From the NCBI RefSeq assembly GCF_009826975.1, contig NZ_WUMO01000002.1:124001-188000 (forward strand): a DNA stretch of 64,000 bases, given 5' to 3'. The position numbers were made by a program, and so were the translations under genes. The DNA comes from Flavobacterium sp. HBTb2-11-1 (GTDB taxonomy: Bacteria; Bacteroidota; Bacteroidia; Flavobacteriales; Flavobacteriaceae). The notes under the pieces were generated by a model. That model saw only the letters and a list, made by a program, of their open reading frames with translations, was not told the DNA's origin and searched no databases. This document shows positions 37,715 to 44,729 of the stretch, piece after piece; position 1 is the stretch's first letter; each line of letters starts with the position of its first letter.

Positions 37715-38128
37715 ATGGAAAGCCTTCCCATAAATAAAAAAATTATTCTTTTTGACGGAGTTTGCAATCTCTGCAGTTCGGCGGTTCAATACATTATCAA
37801 ACATGACCAAAAAGATATTTTTAGATTTGTCGCATTACAATCTGATTTAGGAATTTCGATTTGCAAACATTTGGGAATCAGTTTTTCAAAAATGGACAGT
37901 ATAATTTTATATGATCCTGGAACAGCTTATTTTTATAAATCTTCTGCAATTATTGAAATTGCTAAAAATTTCGGAGGCTTTTGGAAACTCACTCCAATTT
38001 TTAGAATTTTACCCATTTTTATTAGTGACAGAATTTATGATTATGTCGCAAAAAACAGATACAATTGGTATGGCAAAAAAGAAAGCTGTATGATTCCAAA
38101 TCCGGAGCTGAAAAAGAAGTTTCTTTAA
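37715..38128 (+). CDS. DCC family thiol-disulfide oxidoreductase-like protein (DUF393)
   Basis: This 137-residue protein has the family signature FDGVCNLCSSAV, a CxxC pair (C17, C20) after a short strand. FRFVALQSD and a hydrophobic C-terminal half follow (FWKLTPIFRILPIFISDRIYDYVAKNRYNWYG). DUF393/DCC proteins have a thioredoxin-like fold and are presumed to be thiol-disulfide oxidoreductases. No partner is encoded next to it; the following gene is convergent ettA. Confidence 0.88.
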   Translation: MESLPINKKIILFDGVCNLCSSAVQYIIKHDQKDIFRFVALQSDLGISICKHLGISFSKMDSIILYDPGTAYFYKSSAIIEIAKNFGGFWKLTPIFRILPIFISDRIYDYVAKNRYNWYGKKESCMIPNPELKKKFL

Positions 38129-38177
38129 GAGAAATTCCAAATTCTGAAATTCCAAATTCCAATTTTCCACAATATTG

Positions 38178-38270
38178 TCATTTCGACGAAGGAGAAATCT
38201 TCGCAAGTAACTCCGTAACGAAAACCCAATCTTCAAGCTTCTCGTGGAGATTTCTCCTTCGTCGAAATGA
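38178..38270. repeat. Perfect 23-bp inverted repeat
   Basis: Arms at 38178-38200 and 38248-38270 are exact complements (core TTTCGACGAAGGAGAAATC) with a 47-nt centre. The core is more GC-rich than its surroundings. It lies between convergent genes and has the look of a dispersed flavobacterial palindromic element. Confidence 0.75.
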
Positions 38271-38286
38271 AATACTATGTATTAAC

Positions 38287-38328
38287 AAAAAATCCCAAAT
38301 TCGCATCAATTGGAATTTAGGATTTTTT
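38287..38328. terminator. Bidirectional intrinsic terminator
   Basis: Stem AAAAAATCC/GGATTTTTT (38287-38295 with 38320-38328) continues, after one mismatch, into AAATTC/GAATTT. It serves the convergent DCC protein gene and ettA. Confidence 0.7.
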
Positions 38329-38349
38329 ATATTTAAACTTTTCAGATTC

Positions 38350-40041
38350 TTATCTGATCAATTTTCTGTATTTCAAACGTTTTGGAGTTAAGTCACCACC
38401 AAGACGTTTCTTTTTGTTTTCTTCGTAATCAGAGAAACTTCCTTCAAAGAAATAAACTTCAGAATTTCCTTCAAAAGCTAGAATGTGTGTACAAATTCTA
38501 TCCAAGAACCATCTGTCATGAGAAATAATTACAGCACAACCGGCAAAATTCTCCAAACCTTCTTCAAGAGCACGAAGTGTATTTACGTCAAGGTCGTTTG
38601 TAGGCTCATCCAGTAAAAGTACGTTTCCTTCTTCTTTCAAAGTCATCGCTAAGTGCAAACGGTTACGTTCTCCACCAGAAAGCATTGATACTTTTTTGTT
38701 TTGCTCTCCACCACCAAAGTTGAAACGAGATAAGTAAGCTCTTGAATTTACCTGCTTACCTCCCATCATAATCAACTCCTGACCATCTGCAAAGTTTTCC
38801 CAAATAGATTTATTCGGATCAATATTGGCGTGCGACTGATCTACGTAAGCAATTTTTACAGTATCACCAACCGTAAATTCTCCGCTATCAGTAGTTTCTT
38901 CTCCCATTATCATTTTGAAAATAGTAGATTTACCAGCACCGTTTGGTCCGATAATTCCAACAATACCTGCTTGTGGCAAAGTAAAATTCAGATTATCATA
39001 TAATAATTTATCTCCAAAAGCTTTAGAAACATTTTTGGCTTCAATAACATTTGTTCCTAAACGTGGACCATTCGGGATGTAGATCTCTAATTTCTCATCC
39101 AATTGTTTTTGATCTTCATTCAATAATTTGTCGTAGTTCTGCAAACGCGCTTTTTGTTTTGTCTGACGACCTTTTGCACCTTGACGAACCCACTCCAACT
39201 CACGCTCTAAAGTTTTTCTACGTTTAGAAGCTACTTTTTCTTCTTGAGCCAAACGGTTTGATTTTTGATCCAACCAAGAAGAATAGTTTCCTTTCCATGG
39301 AATACCTTCTCCTCTATCTAACTCAAGAATCCAACCTGCCACATTATCAAGGAAATAACGGTCGTGCGTTACCGCAATTACAGTTCCAGAATATTGTGCT
39401 AAGTGTTGCTCTAACCAAAGAACTGACTCAGCATCAAGGTGGTTAGTAGGCTCATCTAATAACAATACGTCTGGCTGTTGCAATAACAAACGGCATAATG
39501 CTACACGGCGACGCTCTCCTCCTGAAAGGTTTTTAATTGGCGTATCTCCTTCTGGAGTACGCAACGCATCCATCGCGATTTCTAATTTTGTATCGATTTC
39601 CCAAGCACCAAGCGCATCAATTTTGTCTTGTAAAGCTGCCTGACGGTCCATCAATTTATCCATTTTATCCTGATCTTCGTAGTATTCTGGAAGACCGAAT
39701 AAGTCATTAATTTGATTGTATTCTTCTAAAACTGCCATAGTTTCAGCCGCACCTTCACGAACAATTTCGATAACTGTTTTAGAATCATCCAAAATCGGTT
39801 CTTGCTCTAGATATCCCACTGTGTAGCCAGGTTGAAAAACTACATCTCCTTGATAGTTTTTATCAACTCCAGCAATAATTTTTAAAAGTGAAGATTTTCC
39901 AGAACCGTTAAGTCCCAAAATTCCAATCTTAGCTCCGTAAAAGAAACTGAGGTAAATATTCTTAAGAACCGGTTTGTCTGCTCCTTGATAGGTTTTACTC
40001 AATTTCTGCATTGAGAAAATTACTTTCTTATCGTCTGACAT
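38350..40041 (-). CDS. ettA: Energy-dependent translational throttle protein EttA
   Basis: This 563-residue ABC-F protein has two ATPase domains in one chain. Walker A motifs are GLNGSGKSS (about residues 43-51) and GPNGAGKST (about 359-367). Both signature motifs LSGGERRR and LSGGERNR are present. The linker between them contains the charged WVRQGAKGRQTKQKARL segment. EttA binds the ribosomal E site and tunes early elongation to the ATP/ADP ratio. It lacks membrane segments, so it is not a transporter. Confidence 0.94.
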   Translation of the reverse strand: MSDDKKVIFSMQKLSKTYQGADKPVLKNIYLSFFYGAKIGILGLNGSGKSSLLKIIAGVDKNYQGDVVFQPGYTVGYLEQEPILDDSKTVIEIVREGAAETMAVLEEYNQINDLFGLPEYYEDQDKMDKLMDRQAALQDKIDALGAWEIDTKLEIAMDALRTPEGDTPIKNLSGGERRRVALCRLLLQQPDVLLLDEPTNHLDAESVLWLEQHLAQYSGTVIAVTHDRYFLDNVAGWILELDRGEGIPWKGNYSSWLDQKSNRLAQEEKVASKRRKTLERELEWVRQGAKGRQTKQKARLQNYDKLLNEDQKQLDEKLEIYIPNGPRLGTNVIEAKNVSKAFGDKLLYDNLNFTLPQAGIVGIIGPNGAGKSTIFKMIMGEETTDSGEFTVGDTVKIAYVDQSHANIDPNKSIWENFADGQELIMMGGKQVNSRAYLSRFNFGGGEQNKKVSMLSGGERNRLHLAMTLKEEGNVLLLDEPTNDLDVNTLRALEEGLENFAGCAVIISHDRWFLDRICTHILAFEGNSEVYFFEGSFSDYEENKKKRLGGDLTPKRLKYRKLIR

Positions 40042-40100
40042 TTTTATATTTTATTTTAATTGTTTAATTAGATTTGAGATTAATATTGCCGCTATTTAAA

Positions 40101-40283
40101 TTAAACTCTGCCTTTTAAAGCATTGAATACCCAGGCATTTGCAAAAAAACCAACTCCAACAGCACCAAATCCCCAACCTGACACATCACTGTATCTAAAG
40201 ATTCCAAGACCTATAAGCAACAATCCCATAAGCACCATTATTAAAGTAGCCCATCCTAAAATGGTATTTTTATTCATTCCCAT
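40101..40283 (-). CDS. Small two-helix membrane protein (CAL67264-like)
   Basis: This 60-residue protein has two hydrophobic helices (about 8-27 and 34-54) joined by RYSDVSGWG. I associate it with the small conserved CAL67264 family of membrane proteins seen beside ettA in Flavobacteriia; its function is unknown. The start could also be the second Met (MNKNT). It lies between holA and ettA on the same strand. Confidence 0.75.
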   Translation of the reverse strand: MGMNKNTILGWATLIMVLMGLLLIGLGIFRYSDVSGWGFGAVGVGFFANAWVFNALKGRV

Positions 40284-40343
40284 AGTTTATAAATATTTTA
40301 ATGCAATTTTTTTAGAAAGGCAAATATCGTGAATTTTAACGGC

Positions 40344-41348
40344 TTAATTAAAAATTTTATATAGCATTTCTTTTAATAGATCAGATTGAGGTAATGCGTT
40401 AGCTCCCACCCCTTTACTCTTAACATCAATATCTCGTAAAGCACCAACAATCTGACTTACTTTTCGCATTGGATAATTTTTTACTGCCAAATCATATTCT
40501 TTTAAGAAATACGGATTCACTCCAAGTGCTGATGCCACATTTTTAGGACTCTTATCTTTTAATCCATGGTATTTTAGAAGCTGAACAAAAAAACCGAATA
40601 CCAATCCTGTAGTCATAACAAGAGGATATTCTTTCGGATTATGGGCAAAATTTTCCGCTATCTTATAAGCTTTCAATTGATTGCGTTCTCCAATAGCTTT
40701 TCTAAGTTCGAATACATTGTAATCTTTACTGAAACCTATATTTTCTTCAATGTGCTCGGCTGTAATCATTGTCCCCTGTGGTAAAATAATCTGTAGTTTC
40801 TCCAGCTCATTATTGATTTTACTCAAATCTGTCCCTAAAAATTCTACAAGCATAGCATTTGCTTTGGGATCAATCGTATATTTTTTTCCAGCTAAAACAC
40901 GTTTAATCCAGTCTCCAACCTGATTTTCGTATAATTTTTTGCTTTCATAAACAACGCCTTTCTGCCCTAAAAGCTTAGTAACTTTTTTACGTTTATCCAG
41001 CGTTTTGTATTTATAGCAAAAAACCAAAACCGTGGTCTGCATCGGGTTTTCGACATAAGATTCGATTTTGTCAATTGTTCTAGATAAATCCTGCGCCTCT
41101 TTCACGATAACAACCTGACGCTCAGCCATCATAGGATAGCGCTTGGCCGTTGAAATTATATCATCAACTGATACATCTCTTCCATATAAAACTGTCTGAT
41201 TAAAACCTCTTTCTTCTTCAGCCAAAACATTCTCTTCAATATACTCCGAAAGCTTATCTATATAATATGGTTCTTCACCCATTAAAAAATAAATCGGTTT
41301 AATATCTCCGGCTTTTATATCATTAACAATTTTTACTACTTCGTCCAT
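40344..41348 (-). CDS. holA: DNA polymerase III, delta subunit
   Basis: This 334-residue clamp-loader subunit opens the sliding clamp. The N-terminal PIYFLMGEEPYYIDKLSEYIE block, VVIVKEAQDL, and the C-terminal helical collar (SQIVGALRDIDVKSKGVG..LPQSDLLKEMLYKI) match the family in order and length. Like other delta subunits, it has no functional P-loop. Confidence 0.93.
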   Translation of the reverse strand: MDEVVKIVNDIKAGDIKPIYFLMGEEPYYIDKLSEYIEENVLAEEERGFNQTVLYGRDVSVDDIISTAKRYPMMAERQVVIVKEAQDLSRTIDKIESYVENPMQTTVLVFCYKYKTLDKRKKVTKLLGQKGVVYESKKLYENQVGDWIKRVLAGKKYTIDPKANAMLVEFLGTDLSKINNELEKLQIILPQGTMITAEHIEENIGFSKDYNVFELRKAIGERNQLKAYKIAENFAHNPKEYPLVMTTGLVFGFFVQLLKYHGLKDKSPKNVASALGVNPYFLKEYDLAVKNYPMRKVSQIVGALRDIDVKSKGVGANALPQSDLLKEMLYKIFN

Positions 41349-41385
41349 TTAAAATTTGTTTCAAGTTTAAAGTTTCAAGTTGATA
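41345..41385. repeat. GTTTCAAGTTT-type dispersed repeat
   Basis: Tandem GTTTCAAGTTT/AAGTTTCAAGTT units lie here between divergent holA and the next gene. Related units are at 867-895, 44603-44637 and 44709-44722, in either orientation. Confidence 0.5.
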
Positions 41386-41413
41386 CGAAACCTCAAACTA
41401 TTTTTTATTTTTG
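41380..41413 (+). promoter_or_regulatory. Candidate promoter of the HsdR-N-like gene
   Basis: TTG (41380-41382) and TATTTTTG (41406-41413) are 23 bases apart. The -7 box ends 4 bases before the ATG, which implies a nearly leaderless transcript. Confidence 0.4.
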
Positions 41414-41417
41414 CTTT

Positions 41418-41873
41418 ATGCTTAAACTAAATTTCCCAACTTACACTTTCCGATTCAAAAATAGCGAAAATAAAGTGTCTATTTTTGATGAAATCAGGAA
41501 AAAATTTATAATTCTTACTCCAGAAGAATGGGTTCGTCAGCACGTTGTTCATTATCTCATGCATGAAAAAAAATATCCAAAATCACTTATTAACGTAGAG
41601 AAAGTTTTAACTGTCAATGGATTACGAAAACGATATGATGTTGTTGTGTTTAACTCAGATGGTTCTATACATATATTGGTAGAATGTAAAGCACCTGAAG
41701 TCAAAATCTCTCAAGCAACTTTTGATCAAATTGCGCGTTACAATATGACAATGCAGGCACGGTTTTTGAAAGTCACAAACGGACTAAACCATTTTTACTG
41801 TCAGATGGATTTTGAAAACGAACGATATGAGTTTTTAAGAAGCCTGCCTGACTATAAAGAAAACCATTTATAA
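41418..41873 (+). CDS. Stand-alone HsdR N-terminal-like (PD-(D/E)XK fold) protein
   Basis: This 151-residue protein resembles the N-terminal nuclease-fold domain of type I restriction subunits. The core R-Y-D-V-V-V-F...VECKAP (about residues 75-98) gives the Asp and Glu-x-Lys of a PD-(D/E)XK site, followed by a helix with QIARYN. No helicase, methylase or specificity gene is nearby, so it is not a restriction system. The flavobacterial role is unknown. It is followed after 22 bp by a glycosyltransferase gene. Confidence 0.85.
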   Translation: MLKLNFPTYTFRFKNSENKVSIFDEIRKKFIILTPEEWVRQHVVHYLMHEKKYPKSLINVEKVLTVNGLRKRYDVVVFNSDGSIHILVECKAPEVKISQATFDQIARYNMTMQARFLKVTNGLNHFYCQMDFENERYEFLRSLPDYKENHL

Positions 41874-41895
41874 AGAATAAATAATTAGAATACTT

Positions 41896-42915
41896 TTGGA
41901 TAAGATAGCAGTTGTCATTTTAAATTGGAACGGAGTAAAATTGCTTGAGCAATTTTTACCTTCTGTTATTCGGTTTTCAGAAGGCGCAACAATTTATGTT
42001 GCCGACAATGATTCTACGGATAATTCTGTTGCGTTTGTTACAGAGAATTTCCCTACCGTAAAAATTGTAAAGAACTCTGGCAATCATGGTTTTGCAAAAG
42101 GCTATAATGATGCCTTAAAACATATTGATGCAGAAATATACGCATTGGTAAATTCAGATATCGAAGTTACCGAAAACTGGCTGAAACCAATACTTGATAC
42201 TTTCGAAAAAGAAAAACAAACTGCCATTATTCAGCCTAAAATTCTTGATTTTAAAAACAAGGAGTATTTTGAATATGCAGGAGCCGCTGGTGGTTTTATT
42301 GATAAATACGGCTTTCCTTTCTGTAGAGGGAGAATATTTGACACAGTCGAAAAAGATAACGGACAATATAACGACAACATCGAACTATTCTGGGCTTCAG
42401 GCGCTTGTTTCTTTATCAGAAAAAATGTTTACCACGAGTTAGGTGGATTTGACGAAAGCTTCTTTGCGCATCAGGAAGAAATAGATTTATGCTGGAGAGC
42501 TGCAAATGAAGGACATATTATAAAATACAATTCGCAAACTGTTGTTTACCACGTTGGCGGCGCAACATTACAGCAAGGAAATCCGAAGAAAACCTATTTG
42601 AATTTTAGAAATTCATTGTTAATGATGGTCAAAAATCTGCCAAAAAGAGGATTATTCTGGGTGATTTTCTTCCGCATGATTTTGGATGGAGTTGCCGGTA
42701 TACGTTTTCTTACACAAGGCAAGTTTGGGCATACTTTTGCCATTTTAAAGGCACATTTTTCATTTTATTGCTTATCTTTAAAATATCTCGGAAAAAGAAA
42801 AGATTTTCAAATACAGCAATACTATATGGTAAAAAGCGTCGTTTTCCTTTACTATATAAGAAAATTGACCTTATTTAAAGAAATCTTTAACAGTATTCAA
42901 AATATTAAAAACTAA
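41896..42915 (+). CDS. Family 2 glycosyltransferase
   Basis: This 339-residue GT-A fold transferase begins IAVVILNWNG, followed by VADNDSTDNSV. The metal-binding Asp is in ALVNSDIEV (a D-x-D-like position), and the acceptor-side motif is in GGFDESFFAHQEEIDLCWRA. The C-terminal part is hydrophobic and probably membrane-associated. It resembles rhamnosyl- or similar sugar transferases for surface polysaccharides. No ATG lies near the N-terminus. The start is TTG at 41896, which is the end of a TACTTTTG string. Confidence 0.88.
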   Translation: MDKIAVVILNWNGVKLLEQFLPSVIRFSEGATIYVADNDSTDNSVAFVTENFPTVKIVKNSGNHGFAKGYNDALKHIDAEIYALVNSDIEVTENWLKPILDTFEKEKQTAIIQPKILDFKNKEYFEYAGAAGGFIDKYGFPFCRGRIFDTVEKDNGQYNDNIELFWASGACFFIRKNVYHELGGFDESFFAHQEEIDLCWRAANEGHIIKYNSQTVVYHVGGATLQQGNPKKTYLNFRNSLLMMVKNLPKRGLFWVIFFRMILDGVAGIRFLTQGKFGHTFAILKAHFSFYCLSLKYLGKRKDFQIQQYYMVKSVVFLYYIRKLTLFKEIFNSIQNIKN

Positions 42916-42920
42916 ATTTG
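42913..42920 (+). promoter_or_regulatory. Candidate -7 promoter box of the OmpA-like gene
   Basis: TAAATTTG is an exact TAnnTTTG match overlapping the stop codon of the glycosyltransferase gene, 28 bases before the next ATG. Confidence 0.4.
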
Positions 42921-42948
42921 TAATTCAAGTCTAATTAAAATTAAATTT

Positions 42949-43782
42949 ATGAGAAAAATAGTTATCGCACTATCAGTATTAATGGCCCTAACATCATGTG
43001 TTTCTAAAAAGAAATATGCTGAGTTGGAAGCTAAAAACAAAGAGACTCAAGATTTGTTAAACTCATGTACTGTAAAATTAAATACGTGCTTAGAAGAAAA
43101 AGCTGGATTAGCTGCTACAGCTGAAAGCTACAAACAACATAATCAAGATCTAATCAATAGTTCTAAAGATTTAACTATCTTAACTACTAAAGGTGCTGAA
43201 AACCTTGAAAAATCTCTTGAAAGTTTAAAAGAAAAAGATTTAAAAATCGCTAGACTTCAAGACGCTTTAACTAAAAAAGACAGCGTTACTTTAGCATTGG
43301 TTACAAGCTTAAAAGGAGCAGTTGGAATCAACGATCCAGACATCGAAATCAATGTTGAAAAAGGAGTTGTATTTATTTCTATCGCTGATAAATTATTATT
43401 CAAAAGCGGTAGCTATGAAGTAAGCGACAAAGCGAAAACAGTTTTAGGAAAAGTTGCTAAAGTGGTTAACGACAAACCTGATTTCGAATGTATGGTTGAA
43501 GGCCACACTGATAACGTACCATACAAAAGCAACGGTATTATCTTAGACAACTGGGATTTGAGCGTTAAACGTTCTACTTCTATCGTACGTGTATTAACAA
43601 ACGATCTTGGTGTTAACCCAGCTAAATTAATTGCTGCTGGTAGAAGCTCTTACGTTCCATTAGTTTCTAATGATACCGCTGAAGATAGAGCTCGTAACAG
43701 AAGAACTCGTATCGTAGTTATGCCAAAAATCGATCAATTCTATGATATGATTGAAAAAGAAATGAAAAAACAAGCAAAATAA
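42949..43782 (+). CDS. OmpA family outer-membrane lipoprotein
   Basis: This 277-residue lipoprotein has the Cys in LMALTSCVSKK (Cys17). A coiled-coil region follows (about 22-105, rich in Lys/Glu/Leu), then a C-terminal OmpA-like peptidoglycan-binding domain (about 150-265). That domain has VEGHTDNVPY, NWDLSVKRSTSIVRVL and NRRTRIVV. It probably links the outer membrane to the cell wall, in the manner of Pal or YiaD. The codon use looks biased (GCT, GTT, AAA), which is compatible with high expression. A strong terminator follows. Confidence 0.92.
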   Translation: MRKIVIALSVLMALTSCVSKKKYAELEAKNKETQDLLNSCTVKLNTCLEEKAGLAATAESYKQHNQDLINSSKDLTILTTKGAENLEKSLESLKEKDLKIARLQDALTKKDSVTLALVTSLKGAVGINDPDIEINVEKGVVFISIADKLLFKSGSYEVSDKAKTVLGKVAKVVNDKPDFECMVEGHTDNVPYKSNGIILDNWDLSVKRSTSIVRVLTNDLGVNPAKLIAAGRSSYVPLVSNDTAEDRARNRRTRIVVMPKIDQFYDMIEKEMKKQAK

Positions 43783-43810
43783 TCCTTGGTTTTACATACT
43801 ATAAAACAGA

Positions 43811-43836
43811 AAAAGCAGGTCAATTGACCTGCTTTT
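43811..43836 (+). terminator. Intrinsic terminator of the OmpA-like gene
   Basis: A perfect palindrome of 26 bases with core GCAGGTC/GACCTGC and A/T tracts at its ends lies 28 bp after the stop codon. Confidence 0.85.
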
Positions 43837-43974
43837 ATGTATTCTTAATTCTTATTTTAATTAATCAATTAAACGCAAAATCAAGAATAACATTATCTTT
43901 AAGTAACTAACTAAATTTTAACATAATAAAGTTACTCATTATTTTTTGTACTTTTATACTTTTAGTGTATTTTT

Positions 43975-44595
43975 TTACAAAATATCAATATCACCCTTAC
44001 CTTCTCTTACTATAACTGGTTCATGTTCAGAAAGATCAATAATTGTTGATCCCACATTATCTCCGTAGCCACCATCTATCACCATATCTACAAGATGTTG
44101 CCACTTTTCAAAAATTAACTCTGGATCTGTGGTATATTCTATTACATCATCTTCATCGCGAATAGAAGTGGAAACCACAGGATTTCCTAACTGGCGAACA
44201 ATTTCTAATATGATATTGTTATCTGGAACACGAATACCAACTGTCGTTTTCTTTTTAAATTCTTTTGGTAGATTATTATTACCAGGCAGAATAAAAGTAT
44301 ATGGCCCCGGCAATGCTCTTTTCAAGATTTTAAAAGTTGATGTGTTAATCTGACGAACATAATCTGATAAATTGCTCAAATCATGGCAAATAAAAGAAAA
44401 ATTGGCTTTCTCTAATTTTACTCCCTTTATTTTAGCAATTTTCTCCAATGCTCGTGAATTGGTAATATCACAACCTAAACCATAAACTGTATCTGTTGGA
44501 TAAATTACCAAACCTCCATTCTGAAGCACTTTTACCACTTTGGCAATTGCGGCTTCACTAGGTTTGTCTGGGTATATTTTTATAAATTCTGCCAT
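43975..44595 (-). CDS. YciO-type Sua5/YrdC family protein
   Basis: This 206-residue protein has the YrdC fold. PTDTVYGLGCDI lies near residue 32, then NFSFICHDLSNLSDY and PGPYTFILPG, and VIVREGKGDI ends the chain. The central block matches E. coli YciO more closely than TsaC, whose KR..P-x-S lysine motif is replaced. YciO is related to threonylcarbamoyl-AMP synthase, but its own substrate is less certain. The frame extends to 44634; MAEFIKIYPD at 44595 is the family start. Confidence 0.88.
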   Translation of the reverse strand: MAEFIKIYPDKPSEAAIAKVVKVLQNGGLVIYPTDTVYGLGCDITNSRALEKIAKIKGVKLEKANFSFICHDLSNLSDYVRQINTSTFKILKRALPGPYTFILPGNNNLPKEFKKKTTVGIRVPDNNIILEIVRQLGNPVVSTSIRDEDDVIEYTTDPELIFEKWQHLVDMVIDGGYGDNVGSTIIDLSEHEPVIVREGKGDIDIL

Positions 44596-44602
44596 ATCTT
44601 TT

Positions 44603-44722
44603 TGTTTCAAGTTTTTGTTTGTTTCATGTTTCAAGTTTGTCAGACTGAGCGGAGTCGAAGTCCTCTAGTTGAAAAGCTCTTTGACTCCGCTCAGAGTGAC
44701 AAATGTTTTCGAAACTTGAAAC
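44603..44722. repeat. Composite inverted repeat (CTGAGCGGAGTC)
   Basis: A 12-bp perfect inverted repeat (44645-44656 with 44683-44694, CTGAGCGGAGTC/GACTCCGCTCAG) is enclosed by GTTTCAAGTTT units at 44603-44637 and their complement at 44709-44722. The core is GC-rich against an AT-rich background. It lies between the UvrD-like and YciO-like genes. Confidence 0.65.
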
Positions 44723-44729
44723 AATATTT

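Noticed and set aside
38065..38391. Plus-strand open frame across the repeat region after the DCC gene
   Set aside because: It consists of overlap with the DCC gene, the 23-bp inverted repeat and the terminator, and resembles no protein.
41418..41873. Restriction-modification locus
   Set aside because: Only an HsdR N-terminal-like domain is present; no methylase or specificity gene is seen.
43975..44595. Threonylcarbamoyl-AMP synthase TsaC partner of TsaE
   Set aside because: The central block matches YciO rather than TsaC, so the TsaC role is not claimed.
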